From assembly GCA_914767715.1 (NCBI GenBank), contig OU612075.1, positions 4,216,001 through 4,280,000 on the forward strand: a stretch of 64,000 nucleotides of DNA. The letters run 5' to 3'. The translations under genes and the position numbers were made by a program. The notes beneath the pieces are model-generated. The model had not been told where the DNA came from, did no database searches, and was given only the letters and a program-made list of their open reading frames with translations. Origin of the DNA: Membranipora membranacea. Its lineage: Eukaryota > Bryozoa > Gymnolaemata > Cheilostomatida > Membraniporidae. Below are positions 1 through 11,500 of this stretch, piece by piece; position 1 is the first letter of the stretch; each line of letters begins with the position of its first letter.

Positions 1-16
1 ATCTATCCATACCTAC

Positions 17-1101
17 CTCTTGATCTATTGTGACATCTTCAAGCTGCCCAGTATCAATCAAGTGTTCCGTGATGTGCTGAGGAACCTCCTCACCTACATC
101 TGATTGGCTTATATGAGCTTGAGTAACGTGTGATTGGTCAATCAAGATTTCGCCAACATTCGATTCATTGATTACATTCTCTTCAGACTCCAGTTGGTTA
201 ACTATCTGATGAGTGGTTGTCTGTATTTCCTCATTACAGTTTTCTGAGTCTATTAGCTGATCGTCTGTTGCCTGATGGACTGTTTCGGGATTCACACACA
301 CTTCGACATTGAACACATGAGATTCAGCTCGATCAGGGTTGTCAGAATCTGAAGCTGATGTGACTCTTTCTACAGCACGAATTGGTCCTCCAATCTCCTT
401 AAGTCACATAGAAATATACCCTTTAAGTTGAGCTATCACAGATAAAGCCACAATTTCAAAATTTTCACCTTGACACTTAACCGTTCTTCTCCAAAGGATT
501 CGTGTACACATTCCAGTTTTACATAGCAAGTATAATGATACTGCCTGGCCAATCAGATACATAATCATTAATATTAGCTTTTGGTACCGGTAACATTTGG
601 TATAGGTTTATTTTCATTTCTTTATCAAACCAAGGTTCGATAACATTGAATCGTTGTGCTCGTTTTACTCAATATGAGCTGATGGATTTACTAGTAGAAC
701 CTACAGTCAATATAGGAAATGAATATATCCAAGAGTTCTGGTGACTAGGGCAATCAATCTAGAAAATTTCCATTAAAAGGACATGAACCAAAAACCACCT
801 GCGGCACAAGTCGAATGATTGTGAAATTCATCTCACCATTCCAAAAAAATTATAATGATTATAAAAATTATCCACAAAACTGTGGCCATTCTATATGGCT
901 ATTGGCTATGGCTTAATTGTATGAAAGGCATAAGCTTCTAGAATAAGTTATTACCTGTAGTTTATGAGGATGCGCAGCAATGAGGCTGATTATCTCCCGT
1001 AGAATACCTTCTATACTAAACACAGCCAGAGCTATATCTCGTTCTCTCTTACTAGCGATACTAACCAGAAGCTCATTCATCTCTAAATCTGTGATAGCCA
1101 T
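17..1101 (-). CDS. unrecognised gene, 5' two coding exons (partial)
   Basis: I do not recognise this protein. Exon 1 runs 1101 to 955: an ATG opens 49 codons that begin MAITDLEMNELLVS and end HPHKLQ before a GTAATA donor. It reads as a compact helical segment. Exon 2 runs 397 to 17, from an AG acceptor to a GTAGGT donor: 127 codons with no stop, joined in phase 0. It starts EIGGPIRAVERVTSASDSDN and is acidic and rich in Ser, Thr, Gln, Val and Ile, so it is probably disordered. A 381-base open exon with matching phase and both splice sites is unlikely by chance in AT-rich DNA. The gene continues off the left edge and is transcribed away from the TRPV genes. Function unknown. Confidence 0.55.
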
Positions 1102-1360
1102 CCTGAGCTTAGTCTGTTATGGTCTGAAGCCTTTAGGAAACACAATGTCAGCTTTAGACACTCAGCTAAGTATAAAAGAATTCTGGAGCATCATGTGTTC
1201 TACCCAAGGTTTGGGGTTCTTTTGCCCTTTGACATCATAGATCATTGTCAGATGGCACTGCGTATAGCGTGGATTAAGTATATATTTGGTCTAATGATTG
1301 AATTTTAGAAACTTTCTTCTGCGTGCTGGGTATGGTGAGCTCTGGTTCATTGCGTTCAAT

Positions 1361-1549
1361 CACAGACAGCAGGTCACTGACAGCAGGTCACTGACAGCAG
1401 GTCACTGACAGTTGATTTGATGAGTTGCAGCCTTGTGTGTGTGTGGTTTGTGTTTGTTGTGGTGAAGATGCGCATGAACCAAGTTATCGCGGCTCACACA
1501 CACAAGGCTGCAACTCATCAAATCAACTGTCAGTGACCTGCTGTCTGTG
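1361..1549. mobile_element. MITE/foldback element with 7-bp target duplication
   Basis: A 189-bp element with long inverted arms. The left end CACAGACAGCAGGTCACTGA is repeated in reverse complement at the right end. The 7-bp sequence GTTCAAT flanks it on both sides (1354-1360 and 1550-1556), a target-site duplication. The left arm carries three tandem copies of a 14-15-bp unit (GACAGCAGGTCACT) while the right arm carries one, so the arm expanded after insertion. There is no coding capacity. The superfamily is unclear. Confidence 0.8.
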
Positions 1550-1594
1550 GTTCAATGTACAAGAGGGATTTACAGAAGTTGGTTAAAATGGTTG

Positions 1595-1790
1595 GTTAAA
1601 ATTGCAAGGGTTCGTCACTCGCCACATCGTGGCGGTGAAATAGTGTGTGCCTTAAGGGCGAGGCTGCAATGACTGCGCCAATTTGCTCTCAGTTTTTAGG
1701 CAGGTCGGAGCACACCTGGGCGTCCAACAACTCCCAGTAGTCAGTAGACTGCAGTGGGATTCGAACCCACGACCTTCAACTTCAACCTTC
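1595..1790 (-). mobile_element. tRNA-derived SINE, family A, copy 1
   Basis: Read on the minus strand it holds a tRNA-type B box (GGTTCGAATCC near 1755-1765), followed by a body with CTGACTACTGGGAG, GAGCAAATTGGCGCAG and CGCCCTTAAGGC, and it ends in ATTTTAACC. The same order occurs at 37655-37863 on the plus strand and, more decayed, at 62080-62260. The A-box half has been replaced or eroded by a short TG-rich stretch. Confidence 0.75.
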
Positions 1791-1799
1791 AATACACAC

Positions 1800-2819
1800 A
1801 CACACACCAACTCACAATCTCGCACAGTGTTTGAGACAGAAACATTGTGACAACCATAAGTCAAGGAGTAAAAGTAAACAGGCACTATGATGACCCTGAT
1901 TGGCTCATCCAGTCCCATTCATTGGCTTTAAAATATAATGGCTGAGTGAGCTTTGATTCATATAGATGGACATTGAGGAGGATCGTCAATGAAAACTAAA
2001 TAATTTGTGGTAAACAACCTATCCAAGACAGGAATTTCCATGTGGGTGTCAACCCTTCAACGTTTCCGGTTATTCATTTTTGGGCGCCATCTTAGAAACA
2101 AACTTGAAGTTTTGTGTCTCCTGAATTATGCCCTCAAACTCTCTGTGCAACTCAAATATTCCTCACCTGACTTGACTTTCTGTATCTATGGTGAGTGTTC
2201 TTCCAGTTATACCACCTTATTTGGTCTCCTATCCCCTTATCATGCTAATATGCAATTCAAATGTTTCAAATTATTTGGAGCCAGAAGAACAGGCTATTTT
2301 ATTAATTATAGCAGCTGGAGTTTTGTTGTTTTTATCTTTTGGAGTTTTCTTCTCATACAGTAAAACTAGGATTGAGTAAACAACTCCCATACTAGTATTG
2401 ATCATGCAGGGAGTTTGCGGTCCCAAACTCCCTGATCCATGCCTACTGGTTACAACAGACTGGTCAAGGTATATGTGATTCCCTAATGACTACAGCTCTG
2501 ACAGATTTTGCTTCAGCGGTGAGAAAAGATATGAAAGTACTACTGAAGGTGTAAAAATACTAGAACATAAATATATAGCTCACATTTGAGGAAAATTACA
2601 GGAGCCAAGAATTACTGGCTGATGGCATCCGGCAAGGAACTGAGTTCATTACTATTTAGATTACTACATTATTATATTTAGTGATTGAACCGCCAGCCAA
2701 CCAAAAACTAGCATTTAAGATACCAGTCTGCAGTAAGACCTAAGGGGACAAACTTGTTCTACTATATTTATGTTAAGGAAGTTACAATTTGGGAAATTAT
2801 TTATTTTACAGGAGGAAAA
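1800..2819. other. intergenic, no gene seen
   Basis: No exon-like open frame with splice sites is visible. The only notable item is a short hairpin at 2407-2434 (CAGGGAGTTTG / CCAAACTCCCTG), related to one at 6272-6301. Confidence 0.5.
2407..2434. repeat. short hairpin, GGGAGTTT family, copy 1
   Basis: Inverted repeat CAGGGAGTTTG / CCAAACTCCCTG with a short loop. A near-identical hairpin sits at 6272-6301, and looser relatives occur at 14745-14786 and 34917-34945. Confidence 0.6.
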
Positions 2820-2925
2820 ATGGCCCTGCAGCACACAGCTTTCATCAATGACACAAATTACCGGATGTACTTACACCCAAGAGCAGCAACAAAGACCAAT
2901 TTTGAGATTTTCAGACACCACAATG
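2820..2925 (+). CDS. candidate isolated coding exon
   Basis: A TTTTACAG acceptor-like tract precedes GAGGAAAA and then an ATG in a good context (AAAAATGG). The frame stays open for 35 codons, starting MALQHTAFINDTNYRMYLH and ending FEIFRHHN, up to a GTAACC donor that leaves phase 1. I do not recognise the peptide. Phase 1 matches the acceptor of TRPV-A exon 2 at 7264, so a distal 5' exon of that gene is possible, but it lacks the WY-LL signature of the other TRPV first exons. It could instead belong to a separate small gene or be noise. Confidence 0.3.
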
Positions 2926-5543
2926 GTAACCTTTAGTTAGCTATAAACCTAAAAACTGAAACATCTGTGTGCAAAAAAGACGAACATTGAAGCCAATTTT
3001 TATGGTTTAATGTAGCATAATCTGACTAAACCTGGAGAGATGACAGTGTAGATCTTGATATAGTTGAAAAAATCTTTTTGCTGCGCATGACCTAACGCAC
3101 CACGCAAGATAGCTAACAATAAATCACACTGGACACGAGAAACAGTCCAAAGCGAGAGGATTGAAGGTAGGCATACACAGGACTCTTGGAACAATTTGGC
3201 TACAGGGTCTTTTTATATTAGTTACTAATATTAGTTACTAATATTAGTAACTAATATAAAAAGAGCCTGCAGATTTTGCTTAATTGCAATATTGTTTAAT
3301 ATTGTTTCTTTGTGGGCAACAATTCTGTAATTCCTGTCATAAAATCTGTCGTCTTTTTGGCAGAGGTTAGAAGACTACATGACGTTGTAATTGTGGTTTG
3401 TTCCTACAACATCTATGTCTGTTTCCTCACATGCTAGGTTACCACTATAGCTGCGATTATAACTGCGATTTGAAATTACTTCAATTTTTTTTGCAATGTA
3501 TTCGATGTTTTAGTTTTTCTCAATGATTTTCGTGCATTTTTTTCATGAAGTCCTAAACTAAGAATTGAATTTTGAAATAGTGAGAAAGTGAAATAACTGC
3601 CACTAGAGCTGAGCACAAAGCATTATGAGCTCGAGTGCAACTTACTCATGAGCATAACTGAGAATGCCAATATTGAATTTTCAAGCCAAATTTGTTGGCC
3701 AAAGAGATATATAGTGCAACCTGGGATATCATGTTACATCCCGTCACAGTCTGCGTCCTGATAGAACCAGATTGATGTGAAATTGATTAGCAATTATTTC
3801 CCTTTATTGTCTCTTTGGAATTAAAGGATAGCCTTAAAATCTAACGACTCATGTGCATAAGGCTGTATCACGAAACAACCTGAATTTAGTTATTGGTGCA
3901 TTTTAGGAACTAAGCCTCTACCTGAGTAAATCAATAATTATTTGTTATTTTCTGTGATAGACTTTCATTAATAGACTGTATTCTGTACAGTATTATTTGT
4001 TATGAGAGAGTTTTATTTTCTCCGTTGCCTAGTTCACTGCCGTACATCAGTCCATAGAGAGATGGATACTTAGGCTGACAAGCTAAAACACAATCAGAGA
4101 AATTCTCACTCCATATTTCATACAGACGGTAGGTGATCGAGTAATTTTTCTGCATGTAGTGAAGTAGTGAAAGGGGGGGTTATTATTTCAAATCTTTTAC
4201 CCATAGTTTGGGCGATCAAGCTTTTGGGCTTCTTACCTACCTCTCCTTTCCTATCGCCTAATTATGGTTGGTAAATTATAATCATTCAAATACAGTATTT
4301 ATAATCTTTGGTATGGTAATAATGCTGTGCTATCTCGAATCCATGCTCAACAAAAAGAACCAGTTTAGGAATTTCGATGAAGTCAATTGATTGAATTTGG
4401 TATTTAACTTTTGATAAGGCTCACAATAGAATTCTCATCCAGACTTTTCATAAAATTTCAAAATTACCCCAGTCATAGCCAGTTGTAAATGACAATGAAG
4501 TACAACAGCTTTAGCCAAAAAGAGGTTGTTGGATTAGTTTTCACTTGAGCTAACTAGAAGGAATATTGCTTAGAATACACATTATACTGAGCTGAGCTGA
4601 TACAAACATGACAGCGCTATCCGCTGTCGCTGCCGATCAGAGGGTGAAGACGAGAAGCATCGGTAAAATTAAGTTTTGTAGTAAATGTAGTTTTGAGCGG
4701 TTGTCGCTGATGGCTGAATATTTCTCAAACAAATACAGGCTTAAATTGCCACCACCCTTACAAGTTGTTGATTCTAAACTAGGATTTAGCAGAGGGCACA
4801 TCTGTGTTTTTTCCCATAGAGCACAAACTGTATCTCATTGTTACTTATTATATTGCTTTACTCTATAACATATTACTCCATATACTGAAATAATCGCTTC
4901 ATTGTCCTGCCAGCCGTTGTAATGGTATCAATTCCATTAACACCATCACTCTACTCAGTGAGTTTGTTCTCAAATATTTCATTTTATTGGATTATTTGGC
5001 AAGCTGCTAGAGCACGGTGTAATGTATACATGATAGATTGACCTGCGGAATTGTAATTAACTAACAGTTACATTTTATAGCTTATGTTTGCTGTCAACCT
5101 TTGATGGTCTGTGTAATGTATACATGTTGATATTGTCAAACACAGTGCTGAGCCATTACTTACAATTTGTACTAGTCTGCAGTAGTAAGTCAACATAGAC
5201 TGCTGTGTGATTTAGTGCACCATAGGAAAGTTTAATTACTGAAATGCTGTGAAGAAACTTATTTTATAGATTGTAAGCAGCGTGTCGTTGATATTTAATA
5301 TGGATTTTTGCTCAGAGAGTGGCATTCTTGAGATGTGGAAGTGACTCAAAAGAGTGCCATTGGTTTATTACGACTGTAAAGGACTGTAAGGATTATCTTA
5401 CTAATTACTAGTATTTTCCTTAGCCTCGCACATGGCTACAAAAAGTGGCCGGGTGACAAGGCTATCGTTTCCTTTTTTGAATTGTAAATCTATCACTACA
5501 TGTATATAATATTTGTACAGGTACACTACAGTTTTTGGATACT
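2926..5543. other. intergenic region upstream of TRPV-A
   Basis: No convincing exon. It holds the 55-bp hairpin at 3209-3263. Just before the TRPV-A start is a TTTGTACAG tract (about 5513-5521) that could be the acceptor of a 5' UTR intron, so the true promoter may lie further upstream. Confidence 0.45.
3209..3263. repeat. perfect 25-bp-arm hairpin
   Basis: The left arm 3209-3233 (CTTTTTATATTAGTTACTAA...) is exactly reverse-complemented at 3239-3263, with loop GTTAC. It is AT-rich; the flanks GGGTCT and AGAGCC extend the pairing with mismatches. It is probably a small foldback element or replication-derived palindrome. Confidence 0.8.
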
Positions 5544-8500
5544 ATGGGTAATAACGAATCAGTGACAGCGGGTAATAAAGCTCAGGCTGATGCGGCAGCA
5601 TGTGACTGGTACAAACTTCTCGCTCTCACTGGGGAAGGTAAGGCTTTGTATAGGGAGCAAGTAAAACCAGGGGCTTTAAATTCTTAACTGAAATCAATAC
5701 GATTTCATGTATAAAGAGACCTGGTATTTTTCTTTTTGAGTCCCTTATGCTAGTGAAACTTTGACCCCTTTCCTGTTTCTGTGGATGGTTGATAGTCGCT
5801 TCTAGCCAATTTGTTCCCAACAGGCCAATAAGGCAAGAGTGAGAGGTGATGATCCACCTAGTAACATGATCAATCATGTCCAAACCATCAGGACTGCAGG
5901 CGCTTAATCTTTTGCTTTAGTAAGGTAGTCATGCGCCTGAAATTTAAAACAATTTTTACCCTCACTGGTTAGAATTATTTCGGTAGTTGACTATTGCTGG
6001 TGCCTATTTGCGATATCCCTCCATCTCAAAATTAGAGGGTAAAATGTTTTTTCATATGATACCCTGGGCTTGGTAGCCATAGTGATGATAAAGGGTGTTC
6101 TGGTACGTCTGCTGGTATTGAAATCAGGTTTAGCTCCATTAAATTAGCTAGTGAATGTGTCAGTTTTTTTCTAGCTTTGGGTTTTGCAAGTACTTGTCAT
6201 TTTGTTCTTGAGCCTAGTCTTTATCTAGCCGTGTGATGTTCTTTCTTCATCACATTTTGTGAAGGGAGGAGCAGGGAGTTTGGGCTGTCCCAAACTCCCT
6301 GGTAGGATGCTAATTCAAAACACATGCATAATATTTCTGAATTGTGCCTTCATGATATCAACCACTGTTATTGCTAACAAACGGGCTGTTTTTGTTTATA
6401 ACCAATCTGATTGGTTGTGATAATTCTTTAATCTTAGTCATCCAATCAAATTCTTTACTAAGCCCGGATGTTGATATATCTCATTGGAGACCACATGATA
6501 GTGTTAAAGCAAGCGCTTGCAAGTGCTCTTGTATATTTTTGAATAGTACTCTTTAGCTCAGATTAAAATTATAGTCTTGGTACTTTGCATTCACATCAAG
6601 TTGATCACATAGCCTGATCTATGTAAATCCAAGTCAGTGTTACTGCCAAATGTTCATGAAGTCAAGGAGTTGATGAAATAGCTGGTTGGATGTTGTGGAG
6701 TCTTTGTTTACTAGTGTATTAGATAGTCATATCAGAGCATCACTACTATGGGTCAGTCTAGTTCAGTGTTAACTGATGGAGACAAAGCGCAGGCTCAGGC
6801 TTGTTCGAAGTCTTGTGACTGGTACAGGCTACTGGATCTACAGGGTTATGGTGGGTACTTTATTTGCACAGGCATTTGTGTATAACTTGAGTTTGTTGCA
6901 GGTATATTTTTTGTTGTGTGTTGTGGCTTGCTATTTTGTCACGTTCACTGAGATTTTGTAAGGTGCTCATAGCGTAGGTGACGCTATTGACAAATTCAAT
7001 GATATGGGTCGCTATGAGAAGGTCAGACCAGGGTCAGACTCGCCTGGGGGCCGTCGGGCGAGGGGCAAAAGTCTGGGGGGCTCAGACTAGGGTCAGACCA
7101 GAGTATTTCTTGCATTTTATTGACGATGTCGTCATGTGAAGAAATTTTCATTTCTATCTATCTTTGGTGCAGTCTAAACACTGATGGTTAACTTTAATAG
7201 GATATTCACTCGAGTCTGAGATATCATTAATATAGTAGAATCTCTGATCTTTGTGTTTGTTAGGCGAGTTTGTAACGATGATGAAGAGATGTAATGCCAG
7301 TAAGGACTATACAGAGATAGATAACGCCATCAGAGAGAATATACCACAGTATCTGTATAACGGAGGGAAAGGCAAGCGAGTACCTGTATCTGAAATCGCT
7401 CATGTCAGAAGATGTATCAGGTCAGGGGAACCTGTCACCCCACCCGGCAGTAAACTAGATAGGAATGGATCTAAGTCTAAACTCAATCCAGGTTAGACCG
7501 TGTCTCATACCAGTTATTCTGTCATTAATTATGATCTTCTACCTGTTGATTCTTGCTCATGGATATCACACATCTCATTTCACTCAGATATAAGTATATC
7601 TGGAGTGTTGAAAACAGTCCAACAATGTTATATTGCCCTGGAATTTTGCAGAGAACATGTCAGAAACCTTGGAGGTTTCATTGGCCATGTCACCATATAA
7701 TGCAAGCAAGGAGGAATAGAATATTCCCCTGTTACTCCTTGATGCACGTAACACATGTCTGATTTTAGTGGCACTCTTCTACTTAATACAAGATATCAGA
7801 TACGATCATATTTAGAGTCTTCAAGACTGCACACAAAAGGCCAATGCATGTTATAGTCAGGCAGTTATTCGCCGTATTTATGTGCAACATAATAATTAAT
7901 ACCCCACATATATATTATGCTGTGATCGGTTATATTTGCTAGGTAATCACACTAAAGTAGAACCTATGGATTTAGAGGCTGCAGATATAAAGAACGGACA
8001 TGCAGTGAATGGACAAGCTAACGGAACATCTGACCATAGACCATCTCACAGCCAGGAACAAACAAGGTAGGTGTCCATTGATTGTACTACTCATGTCACC
8101 AAATTTAAGATATTTTGATATCCTCATTGTTTATCCCCTATAAATACTGCTTGTTGTACCTAAACTACATGTCGTCCCATCCTGTTTTAGTATCGATGTA
8201 GACATCAACTCATGACCGTTATACGAAGAGAGTGGTACAAATATCAGTGGTACGATGTTACGTCAATGTAACTGTAACTTGTGTTTAGCTGTTGGAAGCT
8301 GAAAGGGGTCTTCTGTTGATACTTTTCTTCTGTAATGTAGGTTGGTCTGTTGGGATTTGTACAAGAGAGGAGCTGTCGGTGAGACACTGATACACACATG
8401 TCTATTACTAGCTAACCCTCTGGTAGTGGCTCTAGCTAAACGCCTTCTCTCCATATTCCCTAAACTACTGGTGGATATTTATCTCTCAGATCAGTATTAT

Positions 8501-11500
8501 GGTGAGTTAGTATTGGTTATTTACTCGCTGTCCTCTGCCAGACAATTGCTGCTGCAGGAGGATAAACTTTGCATTGTGAATTTTATATATATCAGGCTTC
8601 ATTGCATTGATCAAAGATTTAAAGAAAAGAAAAGATCCATTACTGATCTTCAAAAAATAAAAAGAAATGGTGAATTTTCACTACACGATGAATGGGACAT
8701 TATTTCACGGAGACCTGCAATCGTACAGAAAGCGATGGAACCTTGTCCATGTATGCTTATTTCATTGGAAAGTTTATCAGTGTTGTGTTTATATTGCTTT
8801 TGCTTATAGTATTAATTACATTCTCAAATTCTTTGTGCTCCCATCCAAAGTGTGATATTAAATCAGCCACAGGCCATTGTTTGGGTTTTGTATAACATCT
8901 TTTCATACTGAAGTATAGAAACATTATACCTGTATTTATTCAGCACAAAGATCTTTTACCAACATGTGCCAAACGGCAACACTGAATGCGAAAATTTTGC
9001 GGTGTAATCAAATTACCCTGCCGTTGGTAAGACTAGAAGAAATGAAAACACCCTAGTCAAAGTCACAGTCCAAAGCTGCCAGATTAGTGTTTGTCATTAT
9101 AAGAGTAGCCCACTCAGAGCCTCTAGATATGATCATAGTGAAAATGTGAGGAGACCATAGGTGGACCGCTACGGCGTCATACAGTACACTATAATCGATC
9201 GGAGGAAAAAGATTCAAGCCACTAAACCATTCGTCTATGTTGCCACCCCTGTCTTTTGCACTGATCACCTTGAGGATTAGAGAAAGCTTGTCAAGATGCT
9301 AGTCATTGACATATCGCCAACCTGGGTGGTCACAGTGTACAATTACTTATTGCCATGGCTATCATTAACCCCTAATGTGATCAGTGCTAAACACAGGGGT
9401 GGCAGGAGAGGTATACACTCCAGGAAGTTTGGGCTTAAACCTCTCCTGCCACCCCTGTCTTTAGCAATGCCAAGTTGCTAGTCAATGACACAAAGTCAAC
9501 CTGAGTGATCATAGGGAGGGTGGGAGGGGGTATATCCAACCCTCCCTGATCACAGTGTACATTACTAACATAATGGCAAGTGCCATGTATTCATAAAATG
9601 TGTCTAAAATAAGGTACACTAAACTGCACTCTCAGGGGACCACTAAATTCCGTCCTAATTTGAGTGATATTGCAACATACTCAGATTTTACTGCAGGGAC
9701 AAACATTCTATATCTGAATTATAAGGTCTAAATTAAGATATATATGATACGATGACGCTTACTATCATAGTGAACACTGAATGGAGCCATCACAATGTAA
9801 ACATACCCTCACCATAACATCCGAACTTTCCGGTGAACTTCACTCACAGCAGCAATTTGATTTATTTCAGGAGAGAATATCCTACATATAGCCATAGTGA
9901 ACGAAGATCCTGCAATGGTCAAATTTCTTCTCGACTCGGACACCGATGGCATTATTAAACACGAGAGAGCTTATGGAGTATTCTTCTCTTGTGATGACCA
10001 GAACGCCTCGAGAAAGGATACACCAGCATCTGAACTAATGAAATTGACCCCCAATACAAATTACAAAGGTAAGACTCAATATATGATCCAACATTGTTTA
10101 CATTTATTTGCATGCCACATATTAAAATTGTGTACACCGGTAGTGGCTTTCCATTAACCCAATACTTTATAGTGCTTGTTGCCTCTATCAGCCCACAGAC
10201 AAAGAAAGTGCCCGAAGAATCCATTTCAGCCTGATATAGATATGTAACATAAGATTTCCCATGATATAAATAGCGTGTATCTCACGTGTTAGTGCTGTTT
10301 TGTACTAACCTTTCCACTGAGACTTCCCACATTTGAACATATCATGACAAATACCCCGCGACTTTTGTATGAGATATTAATTTGAAAGCTCCACCCTTGA
10401 TACTTTATTTATACCAGGTTACTTATACTGGGGAGAATATCCTCTGAGTTTTGCTGCCTGCCTCGGACAGGAGGAATGTCTCAGACTACTGTTTGCTAAT
10501 GGAGTCGACCCTAAAGCTCAGGATCATAATGGTATGAACGATAATTTGTGAGAAATAAATATACAAACCTTTTGGATCTCGGTGGTGTCAGGAAGGGCAT
10601 CCGACCTTAAATGCTCCTGTGCCACATTAGTATACAGTCCGTAGACCCATAATGATACCAAAAACAAAAGAACCAAGCAACATCAAGGTTTCTCACACAG
10701 TATCACAGGGTATTGAGACTACAAATGGACTTGAGTTTTTTTTATATAAACCTTGTGGTGTCCATAGAGTAATTATAATTTTCCTATGTGAGAATCAGAA
10801 ACACCATGTCAAGCTTCTATCTCCCAACCATTGCTGCCATAAGTCAGATGCAAATAAACAGAAGCTTTTCCTTTGACAGGTATCAGGTTAGCCTAGTGGT
10901 TAGCGGGTTGGATCATCGATCTGACGACCGGGGTTCGATTCCCGTGCATGTCCACTGGTGTTACCTGAGAAGCTGAGTTCGGTAGGGTGTTCCAATGAGT
11001 ACCAGCGCTTCATGCGATGTAGGTTCTCATTAGTCAGGGTTGGTCAGTGCTTGGACCCAGTGACCGGGCGGTAATGATGCAATGTTCACCGCTTAGAAGT
11101 ACCCATTGTGGCTTACATTAAGCGGTATATAAAAAAAACTCATTATATTATATTATTAGGTAACACAGTACTACACATGCTTGTCATACACAACAAACTC
11201 GACATGTTTGACCTGGTCGTTGATATGTCTTCCTCCAATGGCAAGAAACCAGAAGTGGCTCAAAGTCTGCTTCACATCAAAAACCATAAAGGTAATTATG
11301 TCCATACTTACTGAGCAAATCTTCTTAAAGTGTTTAGGAAAGCAAAAAACAACCACTGTTCATATCAAAGCTTTACCATTGCAATAAACAAAAAAAGTAA
11401 ATTCTTTCGCGCAAGTAAATTATTGAATGATTTAACCTAATTTATATTGCGAAAATCCAGGATCTAGAAGGGGCTACAGTATGTTATCTCCCCTGTCACG

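Noticed and set aside
4608-4868. 86-codon plus-strand frame with ATG
   Set aside because: No acceptor or homology, and composition turns into intron-like AT-rich sequence.
5544-6850. Exon 1a as the start of a separate gene
   Set aside because: No further exons between 5637 and 7264 apart from the equivalent exon 1b; phase fits only the shared exon 2.
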